Shown piece after piece: positions 33,836 through 41,916 of a DNA stretch of 64,000 bases (positions are counted from its first letter, which is position 1; every line of letters starts with the position of its first letter). This stretch comes from Myxococcota bacterium (lineage in GTDB: Bacteria > Myxococcota_A > UBA796): contig JAQXDW010000130.1 of the NCBI GenBank assembly GCA_029251165.1, forward strand, positions 1 to 64,000. Direction: 5' to 3'. A model generated the notes under the pieces. It did not search any database. It had not been told where the DNA came from and was given only the letters and a program-made list of their open reading frames with translations. A program made the position numbers and the translations under genes.

Positions 33836-34684
33836 TCACCCCTCAGTAAGGAGCTTGTCTACGCCATCGGTGAGCACCGCCACCAGAGTCAGCCCCCGGG
33901 AGGGAGCGGTGAAGCCGGCGGCCTCCCGATCCCGGCTGCGAAGGAGCTCAGGGATGCTTTCGGAGGTGCGCAGTCCGGTGCCGACCTCAATGAGCGTGCC
34001 GACCAGGATGCGGATCATCTGACGCAAGAACCCGCCGCCGTGCAGGTCAAACACCACCCGATCTCCATCCGTGGTGATGAGGATGCTGTGCAGATCGCGG
34101 ATGGTCTCGACAGCCGTGCAGCGCCGACTTCGAAGCGCTGCGAAGTCTTGGGTGCCCACGAGGTGGGCCACTGCGCGCTGCATCGCGGCGCAGTCGAGTG
34201 TGGGATGAATGTGCCAGCAGTCGCGATCAGGGTGATCCAGCGGCGGGGCCTCTCCCAGGCGCTCCGGCTGCCGAGCATGCCAGGAGAGCTCAGCGTTCAG
34301 CGCGACGAGTGCCTCAGCAGACAGGCCGGTGCGGACCACGTATCGGTAGTGCTTGCCCTGCGAGATGCCGCGGGCATGGACGCTCATCGAGACCACCGCA
34401 CCGCAGACCCGGAGCAGGCCGTCGTCCCGTTCCTCCGCCAGCTCCGCGAGCGCAGCCGTGGTGTCCAGCGGTCCTGGAAACCAGACGGTGGCGAGGTTGA
34501 CGATGGCATGCACGCCGCCGTCGGTCCGAGAGGTGAACTGCAGTGCCCTGGGGCGTTGCTTAAACGCCGAGACGAGCCGGGCACGCAGCGCGCCACCGGC
34601 CGTTGGAAGCTTCGGCTGTGGCTGGACGCCGTGAAACCTCCCGCCATCATATCCGAATTGAATGAGTATCTGCACCCGTGACAT
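33836..34684 (-). CDS. truA: tRNA pseudouridine(38-40) synthase
   Basis: A 282-aa TruA. It has the N-terminal strand QILIQFGYDGGRFHGVQPQP, the catalytic motif FTSRTDGGVHAIVN with the nucleophilic Asp, ISQGKHYRYVV, and the C-terminal GGGFLRQMIRILVGTLIEVG. It isomerises uridines 38-40 of the tRNA anticodon stem. Length is normal. Start chosen at the ATG of MSRVQILIQF; 12 upstream codons are in frame but precede the conserved strand. It is divergent from the E2-like acyltransferase with 140 nt between starts. Confidence 0.93.
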   Translation of the reverse strand: MSRVQILIQFGYDGGRFHGVQPQPKLPTAGGALRARLVSAFKQRPRALQFTSRTDGGVHAIVNLATVWFPGPLDTTAALAELAEERDDGLLRVCGAVVSMSVHARGISQGKHYRYVVRTGLSAEALVALNAELSWHARQPERLGEAPPLDHPDRDCWHIHPTLDCAAMQRAVAHLVGTQDFAALRSRRCTAVETIRDLHSILITTDGDRVVFDLHGGGFLRQMIRILVGTLIEVGTGLRTSESIPELLRSRDREAAGFTAPSRGLTLVAVLTDGVDKLLTEG

Positions 34685-34824
34685 TGTTAAGGATATACCC
34701 GATCTCCGGGTAAAGCACACCTCAGCTTCGGCTGGATGCTGTGAAACCTGCTGCTGCCCTCGATGGGGAGCTGGAGAGTCCTCTCCGCGACAGCGTTACG
34801 AATATCTTTTTCTCAGAGGTAGAC

Positions 34825-35796
34825 ATGAACATCCTGGGTATGATTGCAGGAGGACTGTTCGTTCTCTGGGTGCTGGCAAGCATGAAGACCAGCCGGCCAG
34901 ACGGCTCCCTCGTCTCAGTGCATCCCTATCGGCGGCTGATGTTCTACATCATGCCCACCCGGTCCGAGTCGGTGGTCTTCCAGGAGCGAAAGGTTGATGC
35001 TACTGAGATCCTGGCCTATCTCAAGAAGGCCCGGCCAGAGCTCGGAGCCAACATGACCCACGTCGCGGTCGCAGCTGCAGCCATTGCGATTCGGGTCTCT
35101 GACCGGGTCAACCGCTTCACCGTCGGCCGCCGACTCTACAAGCGCCACGGGCAGTGGATGACGTTCGCGATGAAGCGCAAGAAGAGCGAGGAAGGGTTTA
35201 ATTATAAAACAAAGCTCGCCACGGTGAAGCTAGACTTCCGCGATGAAGAGTCATTCTCGGACTTTACCGAACGCATTAACGGCAAGATTACTGAGAACCG
35301 GTCCGGAAAAAAGACCTCAGCAGACAAAGAATATTCGCTGTTTAATCTGCTTCCACGTCCGCTCCTTGAGTTTGCTGCACGCGGTCTGATGTGGCTGGAT
35401 TACTACAACCTGCTGCCGGGCTTCTTCATCAAGTCAGACCCGATGTTTACTTCGATCTTCATTGCCAACCTCGGCAGTCTGGACATGGATGCTGGCTACC
35501 ACCACCTCTACGAGTACGGAACCTGCAGCCTGTTCATGATGATGGGGCGGGTCAATCAGGAGCCGGTCGTGATCGACGGTGAGGTGGTCATCAAGCCGAT
35601 GGTCAGCCTCCGGTTCACCTACGACGAGCGGGTCGACGATGGCATCAACGCCAAGATCGCCGTCGATGCCCTCGTCCGCGTCCTCAAGGAGCCGGAGCGG
35701 TGGCTTGGGGGTGTCGAGGGTGCCGAGCATCAGGGTCCGATGTGGCCGCGCAGCAATTGGGAGAGCGCCGACGGGCAGTTCAAGGTCCGCGAGTAG
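34825..35796 (+). CDS. Stand-alone 2-oxoacid dehydrogenase E2-type acyltransferase domain with altered active site
   Basis: A 323-aa protein. A short N-terminal hydrophobic stretch (MNILGMIAGGLFVLWVLASM) suggests membrane anchoring. The rest follows the E2/chloramphenicol acetyltransferase-like fold: VHPYRRLMFYIMPTRSESVVF, THVAVAAAAIAIR, NRFTVGRRLYKR, SIFIANLGSLDM and MVSLRFTYDERVDDGINA. The last motif aligns with the active site (F.DHR..DG), but the catalytic His is replaced by Glu268, while the Asp-Gly is kept. No lipoyl or E1/E3-binding domain is present. It may be a non-classical acyltransferase or a pseudoenzyme. AGAGGT precedes the ATG. Confidence 0.75.
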   Translation: MNILGMIAGGLFVLWVLASMKTSRPDGSLVSVHPYRRLMFYIMPTRSESVVFQERKVDATEILAYLKKARPELGANMTHVAVAAAAIAIRVSDRVNRFTVGRRLYKRHGQWMTFAMKRKKSEEGFNYKTKLATVKLDFRDEESFSDFTERINGKITENRSGKKTSADKEYSLFNLLPRPLLEFAARGLMWLDYYNLLPGFFIKSDPMFTSIFIANLGSLDMDAGYHHLYEYGTCSLFMMMGRVNQEPVVIDGEVVIKPMVSLRFTYDERVDDGINAKIAVDALVRVLKEPERWLGGVEGAEHQGPMWPRSNWESADGQFKVRE

Positions 35797-35800
35797 CCCA

Positions 35801-36757
35801 TCACTCGATGGTGCAGATCACCGGTCGGTGATCCCAGTAGGTTGCCTCCATCATGGGTTCTGTTCCCACGCTCTCGCCGGGAACCATGCAGCCACCGGTC
35901 AGGGCATCGGAGACGACGTGGTCGATCCGGAACAGCCCGGCATAGGTCGGCTCCCCCTCTTCGGTGTCAGAAGAGATGTAGTCGAAGCCCCGTCCGTCGC
36001 CGACGTGGGAATTCCACTCTGCCGCAGAGGGGTCGAGGTCGCTCATCTGGAACGGATCGGTGTTGATGTCGCCCATGACCAGGTTGGTGCGGCCCCAGGC
36101 GGCAGGTACGCCGTCTCCACGATCGACGAAGATCTGGCGGAGCTGATCGACGCGACAGGCGGTGTCCTCATCGCGGATGCCTGAGGAGGCATGCACGTTG
36201 ACCAGGGTGAGGATCCCTCGGGTGGCGGTCTCGATGTCAAGGGTGCCGACCTTCGCGCCGTTGCTGCACCCGCTGGGCGGCCCCATGCCGTCGAGGGCGC
36301 CAAGGCAGACGTCGTCGTCGCAGCCAGAGATGCTCCCGAAGTCCCGCTTGATTCCGGCGCAGTTGTCCTCCTCGTCCAGCGCACAGGCCACCTGATAGCC
36401 CTCTCCCAGCAGGCGCTGGAGCTGGAGGGGGCGCTTAGCGGTGTAGTCCTGGCAGACGAAGTCCAGGTCTGGATCGACCGGGATGTCGGCACACCAGGGG
36501 TCAAAGAACATCTCCTGAAAGACCACCACATCAGGGGACTGCGCGGCGAGAAAAGCAGTCAAGGCTTCCTCAGCGGGGTTCCAGGACAGGCTGTTTTCAT
36601 AGAACTCATCGGTGTGATCCGACATCTCCTGGGTGTAGCCGTCGTTCCCTTCGTCGTGGCTCAGCCCTGTGGTGGTGCCGATGTTGAAGGTCATCGCGAC
36701 GAAGGGGGGGCTGCTGCGGCCGTCTGGACCAGCACAGGCGAGGAGGAGAGGGAGCAT
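35801..36757 (-). CDS. Lipoprotein of the endonuclease/exonuclease/phosphatase (EEP) family
   Basis: A 318-aa predicted lipoprotein (MLPLLLAC, Cys8). The EEP domain shows FVAMTFNIGT, DVVVFQEMFFD (metal-binding Glu), LVNVHASSG, LVMGDINTDPF (catalytic Asp/Asn) and the terminal TYWDHRPVICTIE (His of the SDH motif). Members cleave phosphodiesters or phosphomonoesters; extracytoplasmic forms act on extracellular DNA, sphingomyelin or inositol phosphates. Six or more cysteines suggest disulfides. The start is the ATG giving the lipobox. It lies near a PLD-type protein gene on the same strand, so phosphodiester turnover outside the cell may be a shared theme. Confidence 0.8.
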   Translation of the reverse strand: MLPLLLACAGPDGRSSPPFVAMTFNIGTTTGLSHDEGNDGYTQEMSDHTDEFYENSLSWNPAEEALTAFLAAQSPDVVVFQEMFFDPWCADIPVDPDLDFVCQDYTAKRPLQLQRLLGEGYQVACALDEEDNCAGIKRDFGSISGCDDDVCLGALDGMGPPSGCSNGAKVGTLDIETATRGILTLVNVHASSGIRDEDTACRVDQLRQIFVDRGDGVPAAWGRTNLVMGDINTDPFQMSDLDPSAAEWNSHVGDGRGFDYISSDTEEGEPTYAGLFRIDHVVSDALTGGCMVPGESVGTEPMMEATYWDHRPVICTIE

Positions 36758-36928
36758 CGTGTGAGCATAGCGGGGGCGGAAGTGCGGGAAAGCGCGTGCA
36801 GCATCGCTGCGGCATTGCACGCGGCGGCAATCTGAAGGGTTCAGGGTTGCCTTCAGCCGTCCTCCGAGCCCTCGACGTCGGCTGAACCGACACGGATAAC
36901 TGGAGCCAGTGGCTCCGCAGGTCGGCCT

Positions 36929-38362
36929 TCATCGCTCCGATAGAAAGTACCAACCCACCCGGTATACCCCCCACTGCTTGAGCCAGGAGAGGGGGCCGCC
37001 TCGTGTGAGGGCGTCATGGGTGATGCGGGTCGCGGAGGCTGGGGTGGTGTCGATGTCGAACATCGCCTCGAACTCCTTTCTCAGCTCGGGATCCTCGATG
37101 ACCACAACCGACTCAGAATTGTGCTCGCTGGACTGCCCGTCGAGGTTCGCCGAGCCGATGATTATCGGTCCACAGTGCCCGAACGCGGCCGCCTTGGTGT
37201 GCAGGGTCGCCTCTCCGGTCTCGGGGCGGTGCTGCCACTCGTACAGCGACACGTCCTCGTCGGCGCGCATCAGCAGCCTGTACTGGTAGCGGCTCGCTGC
37301 GGGGATGAGGGGCACGTCGATGCTCTCAGCGGAATTGGTCACCACCACCAGCTCGCGTCCGCGCTGGAGGGCACGGATGAAGCTGACGATGAACCGTGGG
37401 CCGGGGGAGAAGTAGGCGCTCTGGATGTGGATCGGCGAGCCCTCGGGCGTGTACCGCATCAGGGTGCGGTACAGGCGCTCGATGGACCGCCGGTTGCCCA
37501 GCGCGGGTTGGTTCCAGACAAATCGGATCCTGGCCTCACCGGTCTCAGGCTGCTCGGGGTTCCAGGCGGCGCTCTCAACCTGGAGCGGCTGCTCAAGGTT
37601 GAAGTCGAGGACCTGCAGGTAGCGGCGCATGATGTCGTTGGTCACCGGGCCGGTGATCTCCACGTCGAGGTCTCGCCAGCCGCTCCGTCCGGTGACCGAG
37701 TCGACCTGGGTGGTGCCGCCATAGGCGTACTCGCTGGCAATGTTCATGCCGCCGAGGATCGCCCGGATGCTCAGGGAACCATCTGCCTCGCGGTGTCCGG
37801 TGATCCAGTACTTCTCGTGGTCAAAGTGGTTGAAATTCCGCAGCGCCCACCGCCGTCGCAGGATGCCGTCGGGCAGATCCGCGCGGACGTCTGCAAACCG
37901 TGTGGTCTCTCGTCGGGTCCGGGGGACGTTGGTCGGCACCACCATCACTCCGGCCGCTCGCAGGCGCTGCATCATCTCCGGATCGCCGAGCAGCTCTCCC
38001 TTGTCGGTGTTCTCTCTCAGCTCCGACAGGCTGCCGATGCTGCCGAGGGAGCCCTTGATGTCGTACTGGAGGATGACCGTCGCCCCCTCCGTAGCGCGCC
38101 GGGCAAGCAGCTCGACCATGGCCCGTCCGGTGTCGTCGTCGGCGAAGATGAACGTCTTGACGAAGATCAGCTCCGCATCCTCCGCGCTCTCCACCCGCCG
38201 ACGAAACGACGACGCACCGTTGATGAGCAGCCGGGCGCTGTTGCCGGATCGCGCACGGGAGCTGGTGCGTCGGTTGAGGATGTGCTGGATGCGCGGCTCT
38301 GCGAAGGCATCGCAGTCGTCTGCACGGGCAGCGGAGAGCAGGGAGAGCAAGAGCGGAAGCAT
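36929..38362 (-). CDS. Exported phospholipase D-family protein
   Basis: A 477-aa protein with a signal peptide (MLPLLLSLLSAARADD). It has two PLD half-sites. The first is NHFDHEKYWITG with HxK and the following ILGGMNIASEY; the second is LHTKAAAFGHCGPIIIGSANLDGQSSEHNSE, a clear HxK(x)n GSxN motif. The layout resembles cardiolipin synthases and secreted PLD nucleases or phospholipases. The presence of a signal peptide instead of transmembrane helices favours a secreted enzyme. It is on the same strand as the EEP lipoprotein, 171 nt upstream of it. Confidence 0.85.
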   Translation of the reverse strand: MLPLLLSLLSAARADDCDAFAEPRIQHILNRRTSSRARSGNSARLLINGASSFRRRVESAEDAELIFVKTFIFADDDTGRAMVELLARRATEGATVILQYDIKGSLGSIGSLSELRENTDKGELLGDPEMMQRLRAAGVMVVPTNVPRTRRETTRFADVRADLPDGILRRRWALRNFNHFDHEKYWITGHREADGSLSIRAILGGMNIASEYAYGGTTQVDSVTGRSGWRDLDVEITGPVTNDIMRRYLQVLDFNLEQPLQVESAAWNPEQPETGEARIRFVWNQPALGNRRSIERLYRTLMRYTPEGSPIHIQSAYFSPGPRFIVSFIRALQRGRELVVVTNSAESIDVPLIPAASRYQYRLLMRADEDVSLYEWQHRPETGEATLHTKAAAFGHCGPIIIGSANLDGQSSEHNSESVVVIEDPELRKEFEAMFDIDTTPASATRITHDALTRGGPLSWLKQWGVYRVGWYFLSER

Positions 38363-38735
38363 CGTGGGGGCACTGTGTGGATGGGATTGGGGCACGTGGA
38401 TCTATGCTTGAGTCACAAGCTGTACATCTCTTGTGGGTCTCAAGGCGGCACGGCAAACGCTGTCCATGGGCAGCGCCGGATTGTGGTGCGTGCTGGATAC
38501 CGGGGCGCCCGGGATCTGGGCATGCCTGAAGTCGAGGGGCGTACCCCGAAGCTGAGCCGCCTCGGTCTGGTCACCGCGCATGCCGTGGTCTCTGAGGGGA
38601 GGGCGCTGAAGCTCGGCAGCGTGGCCGTTAATTTCGCGGCGTGACCGTCTGAATCGTGCGGGAACAGGCCGGACTGCTTCAGGGATGAGGCCCGAGAAGT
38701 CCACCGGTGGCCCTGAGGCGGTTAGAGGCCGTCTC
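38363..38735. other. 373-nt divergent intergenic region (PLD / xthA)
   Basis: It carries the promoters of the PLD gene (minus) and xthA (plus). The one clear element is the two-part hairpin at 38407-38444. A minus-strand CATAGAT box (38398-38404) lies beside the hairpin and could be the PLD -10. No convincing reading frame is present. Confidence 0.45.
38407..38444. promoter_or_regulatory. Two-part hairpin upstream of the PLD gene
   Basis: CTTGAG (38407-38412) pairs with CTCAAG (38439-38444) and, inside them, CACAAG (38414-38419) pairs with CTTGTG (38430-38435), separated by small bulges and a 10-nt loop. Lying just upstream of the PLD coding region, it could be a regulator site or a leader structure. 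Confidence 0.4.
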
Positions 38736-39500
38736 ATGAAGCTTGTGACCTGGAACGTCAATTCCCTCAATGTGCGTGGCCCTCTCGTCGAGCAGTTTCT
38801 CGATGAGGTCAGCCCGGATGTCCTCTGCATTCAGGAGCTGAAGCTGCCAACAGAGCGGGTTCCGCAGGAAATCTTTACCCGGCGGGGCTACCACGTCGCG
38901 GTCCATGGGCAGCCTCGCTGGAACGGGGTGCTGACGGCCTCAAAGACTCCCCTCGAGGATGTCTCGGCCGGCTTCCCGGGAGAAGAGGGGCAGTCTCGAA
39001 TGCAGACGGTTCGCACCAACGGCGTGCAGATCGTCAACCTCTACTGCCCCCAGGGATCGGCGGCGGACTCTCCCAAGTTTGCCTACAAGAAGCGCTTCTT
39101 CGATGCGCTGCTCACCTGGCTCGAGGCACAGGATCCCGCTGCTCCCCTCATCATCACCGGCGACATCAACATCGCGCCCAACCCCGATGATGTGTGGTCT
39201 GTCGAGGCCTTCGACAATGTGCCGACCTACCACCCTGAGGAGCACGCCCGCTGGAAGGCGCTGCTGGACTGGGGGCTGACCGATGCTGCTCGCCCGCACC
39301 TCCCCGACAACGCCTACACCTTCTGGGACTATCGCGGAGGGTCATTCTGGAAGAACAAGGGCATGCGCATCGACCACTTTCTGGTGACCGCCTCGGTGCT
39401 CTCTGGGGTGGTCAGCGGTCAGGTCCATCGAAGCTGGCGCAAGAAGCGCGGTGAGCTGAAGGCCTCCGATCATGCCCCGGTCGAGCTGGTCATCTCCTGA
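38736..39500 (+). CDS. xthA: Exodeoxyribonuclease III (AP endonuclease)
   Basis: A 254-aa enzyme of the ExoIII/AP endonuclease family. It begins MKLVTWNVNSLNVRGP, then DVLCIQELKLP (metal-binding Glu), IVNLYCPQGS, LIITGDINIAPNPDDVW (catalytic Asp/Asn), YTFWDYRGGSFWKNKGMRIDHFLV and the final ASDHAPVELVIS (catalytic Asp-His). It cuts DNA at abasic sites and removes 3' blocking groups in base-excision repair. Start is ATG 38736; the frame extends 17 codons further upstream without family similarity. Confidence 0.95.
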   Translation: MKLVTWNVNSLNVRGPLVEQFLDEVSPDVLCIQELKLPTERVPQEIFTRRGYHVAVHGQPRWNGVLTASKTPLEDVSAGFPGEEGQSRMQTVRTNGVQIVNLYCPQGSAADSPKFAYKKRFFDALLTWLEAQDPAAPLIITGDINIAPNPDDVWSVEAFDNVPTYHPEEHARWKALLDWGLTDAARPHLPDNAYTFWDYRGGSFWKNKGMRIDHFLVTASVLSGVVSGQVHRSWRKKRGELKASDHAPVELVIS

Positions 39501-39920
39501 GCGGAGGATGTGCTGCTGAGGAGACACAGCGGAGGAGACACAGCGGAGGCACCATGGCATCTGCTCCGCTGCGTGTGGTGAGACCAGCGGGGCCCGGGCA
39601 TGCTTGAGCACCGCAGCGAAGCGATAGGGCACATCGCGAGAGACACCGATGGAGAGGCTGGCTCAGGACCCCTCGCCGGGTCGCCGCGCTGCGCCGGGCA
39701 TGGCTGAAGACATGGGGCCTCATGAGGTACTGAAAAGGCTGGCTATTGGCTGAGAGGACTGGATGCTCTCGGCTTGGGATGCTGGCCGACATCTCACCGC
39801 TCGTGGTGCCCGGTGGCTCGGCACTGAGTCGGTCTTTGGAGGGCTGCCGGGAGAGCGCGCAGCGTCCATGTCCGCACGGCTCCGGTTCCATCAGCGGATC
39901 TGCGACGGTACGATTCGCTC
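39501..39920. other. 420-nt gap between xthA and the RNase H gene
   Basis: No supported gene. A 14-bp unit (GAGGAGACACAGCG) is repeated twice in tandem at 39518-39545, shortly after xthA. A 133-codon opposite-strand frame (39490-39891) has the Ser/Arg/Pro/Cys-rich composition of noncoding high-GC DNA. The promoter of the RNase H gene must lie near the right end. Confidence 0.5.
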
Positions 39921-41309
39921 GTGGACTCAGATCTCACCATCCTCTGCCTCGCGGGCGTCGTCGGCGAGGCGCGCAGTGGTTGGGGCTTCCTGATGATCGA
40001 GCCTGACGGCATGATCGAAGAAGGAAGCGGTGCATGCGCTGATGGCAGCACGGATCGCATGGTGCTCCGTGGCGCGGTCGAGGCGCTCTCTCGCTGTGTC
40101 TCCGGGCAAGAGATCCTCGCGAGAACCCGGAGCCGAGCCCTCGTTCGCACCGCGACCGACTGGATCCCTCGCTGGCGCGAGGAGGGCTGGCAGGGCTCCG
40201 CTGGTGTGGCCGATCTGAAGCTCGTTCAGGCGCTGGCCGACACCATCGAGCGGCTCTCGGTTCGCTGGGTTCACATCCCCTACGCTGAGAACCCCGCCGA
40301 CAAGCGCGCGCGTGTGCTGGCTCGGGAGGCCACTGCTCAGCTGGTTGAGGAGCTCGATCCCTGGGCTGAGCCTGTGCCCCTCGATGAGGCGTACATCGAC
40401 GCTCAGCACCCAGAGCAGGTGCTCCCGGAGTCTTCAGAGCCGCTCCCTGCTCCTCACCTCACGGCTCCCCCCGTGGACTCGGAGGTCGAGCCGGAGCCTG
40501 TCGAGGCGGCGGCTCCTGCTGAGGTGCGCCCCCCCACCCTCGAGCGCACGCCTCGCCTTGCCGCGCCGCTCCCGGCCCTCGACCCCACGCATCTCCCAGC
40601 CCTGGACGATCCGTTCCTCCTCCCCGCTACGGCGCCGCTCCCTGCTCCGCCGCGTCGGCCGCCCCGGGGCTTCCGCCTCCTCCGTGAGGCTCCGCTGGTG
40701 CCCTCGACGAGCATCATCGAGCCCACCATTCCCGTCGAGGAGCTTCCCGACATCGGCGCGACCACTGCCATCGCCGAGGCCATGGCGCTGGTGCTCGGTC
40801 CACGGCTGGTGGTCTATGTCGATGGCCGGCTGTCCTCCGAGGAGCAGATCCGTGGACCGGGCGGCTGGGGCTTCCTCCTCATCGACCGCAAGACCAACCG
40901 CGCCCTCGCCCGCCGCGGCGGCATCGCCTGGGCGACTGTCCATCGCCTGGAGCTGACTGCGGCCATGGAGGCCCTCAAGTCTCTCCGTGGTGGAGAGCAA
41001 GAGGTTGAGATCCGGACCGACTTCGACTGGCTTGCGAAGGCTGGGGAGCGCTGGCTGAGCACCTGGCGTAGCCAGAACTGGACCCGCCGCAGCGGCCAGA
41101 AGGTCAGCAACGTGGACCTCCTCCGCCAGATCGATGCCTCCTGCCAGCAGCACCGGGTGTCCTGGCGCTGGGTTCCCGACCACTGTGATGAAGCGGGCAA
41201 CCACTTCACTGAGGACCTCTCGCGGCAGGCGCTGGAGGAGATGCAGATCGGCAATTCCCCCGACAAGACCACGCGCTATGCCGAGAGCCCCATCAACGAC
41301 CTGCTGTAG
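39921..41309 (+). CDS. Double RNase H-fold protein with degenerate N-terminal domain
   Basis: A 462-aa protein built of two RNase H-like domains joined by a Pro-rich linker (about residues 150-285). The C-terminal domain keeps the acidic site: VVYVDGRLSS (Asp), RLELTAAMEAL (Glu), EIRTDFDWL (Asp) and AGNHFTEDLSRQAL (final acidic region), as in RNase HI. The N-terminal domain has the same strand order (LTILCLAG...GWGFLMIEPDG, MVLRGAVEALS, ALVRTATDWIPRW, ENPADKRARVLARE) but lacks the first Asp, the Glu and the next Asp, so it is probably a binding module. Start is GTG 39921. The protein may remove RNA from RNA-DNA hybrids. It has no direct neighbours in an operon. Confidence 0.8.
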   Translation: MDSDLTILCLAGVVGEARSGWGFLMIEPDGMIEEGSGACADGSTDRMVLRGAVEALSRCVSGQEILARTRSRALVRTATDWIPRWREEGWQGSAGVADLKLVQALADTIERLSVRWVHIPYAENPADKRARVLAREATAQLVEELDPWAEPVPLDEAYIDAQHPEQVLPESSEPLPAPHLTAPPVDSEVEPEPVEAAAPAEVRPPTLERTPRLAAPLPALDPTHLPALDDPFLLPATAPLPAPPRRPPRGFRLLREAPLVPSTSIIEPTIPVEELPDIGATTAIAEAMALVLGPRLVVYVDGRLSSEEQIRGPGGWGFLLIDRKTNRALARRGGIAWATVHRLELTAAMEALKSLRGGEQEVEIRTDFDWLAKAGERWLSTWRSQNWTRRSGQKVSNVDLLRQIDASCQQHRVSWRWVPDHCDEAGNHFTEDLSRQALEEMQIGNSPDKTTRYAESPINDLL

Positions 41310-41317
41310 TCGGGTGG

Positions 41318-41339
41318 TGGGTGCCCTCTCCGGCACCCA
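41318..41339. terminator. Hairpin between convergent genes
   Basis: TGGGTGCC (41318-41325) and GGCACCCA (41332-41339) form a perfect 8-bp stem with a 6-nt loop in the 60-nt gap between the RNase H gene and the convergent lipoprotein gene. It has no T tract but is placed to end both transcripts. Confidence 0.6.
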
Positions 41340-41369
41340 GAACACGCCACTCGACCACCAGAACGAGCC

Positions 41370-41858
41370 TCAGCCGGGCTCCGTTACCGACAGCGTCAGC
41401 GCACATGACGCGGGGGCGGCCTCCGCATCTGCGGCAAAGCACGCGCCGGAGTCATCACAGCGGATCTCACCCTGGGCGGTTGTGAACCACAGGGCCAGCG
41501 CGGCGGCATCGTCTCCGCAGCGGTAGCGGTAGCTCACGGAGGCAGGACGCGCGCCGTCTCGGATCAGCACGCCGCTGCCCATGCCAGGCTTGAGCACCGG
41601 ACACTCCCCGTGGACAGTCTTTGAGCAGGGGACGCCCGAGGTCAGCTCCGGCAGCGTGTCGGTCTTCAGCACGGCTCCAACCCGGAACATCCCCGACTGC
41701 TCCGGCTCGTCTGGACAAGACAGGCTCCAGGCGAAGGTGCGCTTGTCGTAGAAGGTGTGGTGTGCGTTCCAGGAGTCATCCGAGCAGTCGGCTACTGGCA
41801 GCAGCAGCGGCTCATGTACACAGCCGCCGCATCCGGCGAGCAACATCAAGGCGATCAT
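41370..41858 (-). CDS. Cysteine-rich lipoprotein, unknown function
   Basis: A 162-aa lipoprotein (MIALMLLAGCGGCV; Cys10 in the lipobox AGC). The mature part has nine or so further cysteines (for example SLSCPDE, GVPCSKTVHGECP, YRCGDD, CDDSGACF, ASCALTL), suggesting several disulfides and an extracytoplasmic location. I do not recognise a family. The frame continues upstream of the chosen start into the divergent dehydrogenase gene, but that portion is Arg/Ser-rich shadow. Confidence 0.65.
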   Translation of the reverse strand: MIALMLLAGCGGCVHEPLLLPVADCSDDSWNAHHTFYDKRTFAWSLSCPDEPEQSGMFRVGAVLKTDTLPELTSGVPCSKTVHGECPVLKPGMGSGVLIRDGARPASVSYRYRCGDDAAALALWFTTAQGEIRCDDSGACFAADAEAAPASCALTLSVTEPG

Positions 41859-41916
41859 GCGGTCAGTGTAGCGTGACCGGTACCCGACGCGATACCCGCG
41901 ATGGCGGGAGGTGGTC

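Noticed and set aside
38398..38644. Possible extension of a plus-strand frame across the PLD/xthA gap
   Set aside because: It is the tail of a frame antisense to the PLD gene and has no start or ribosome binding site of its own here.
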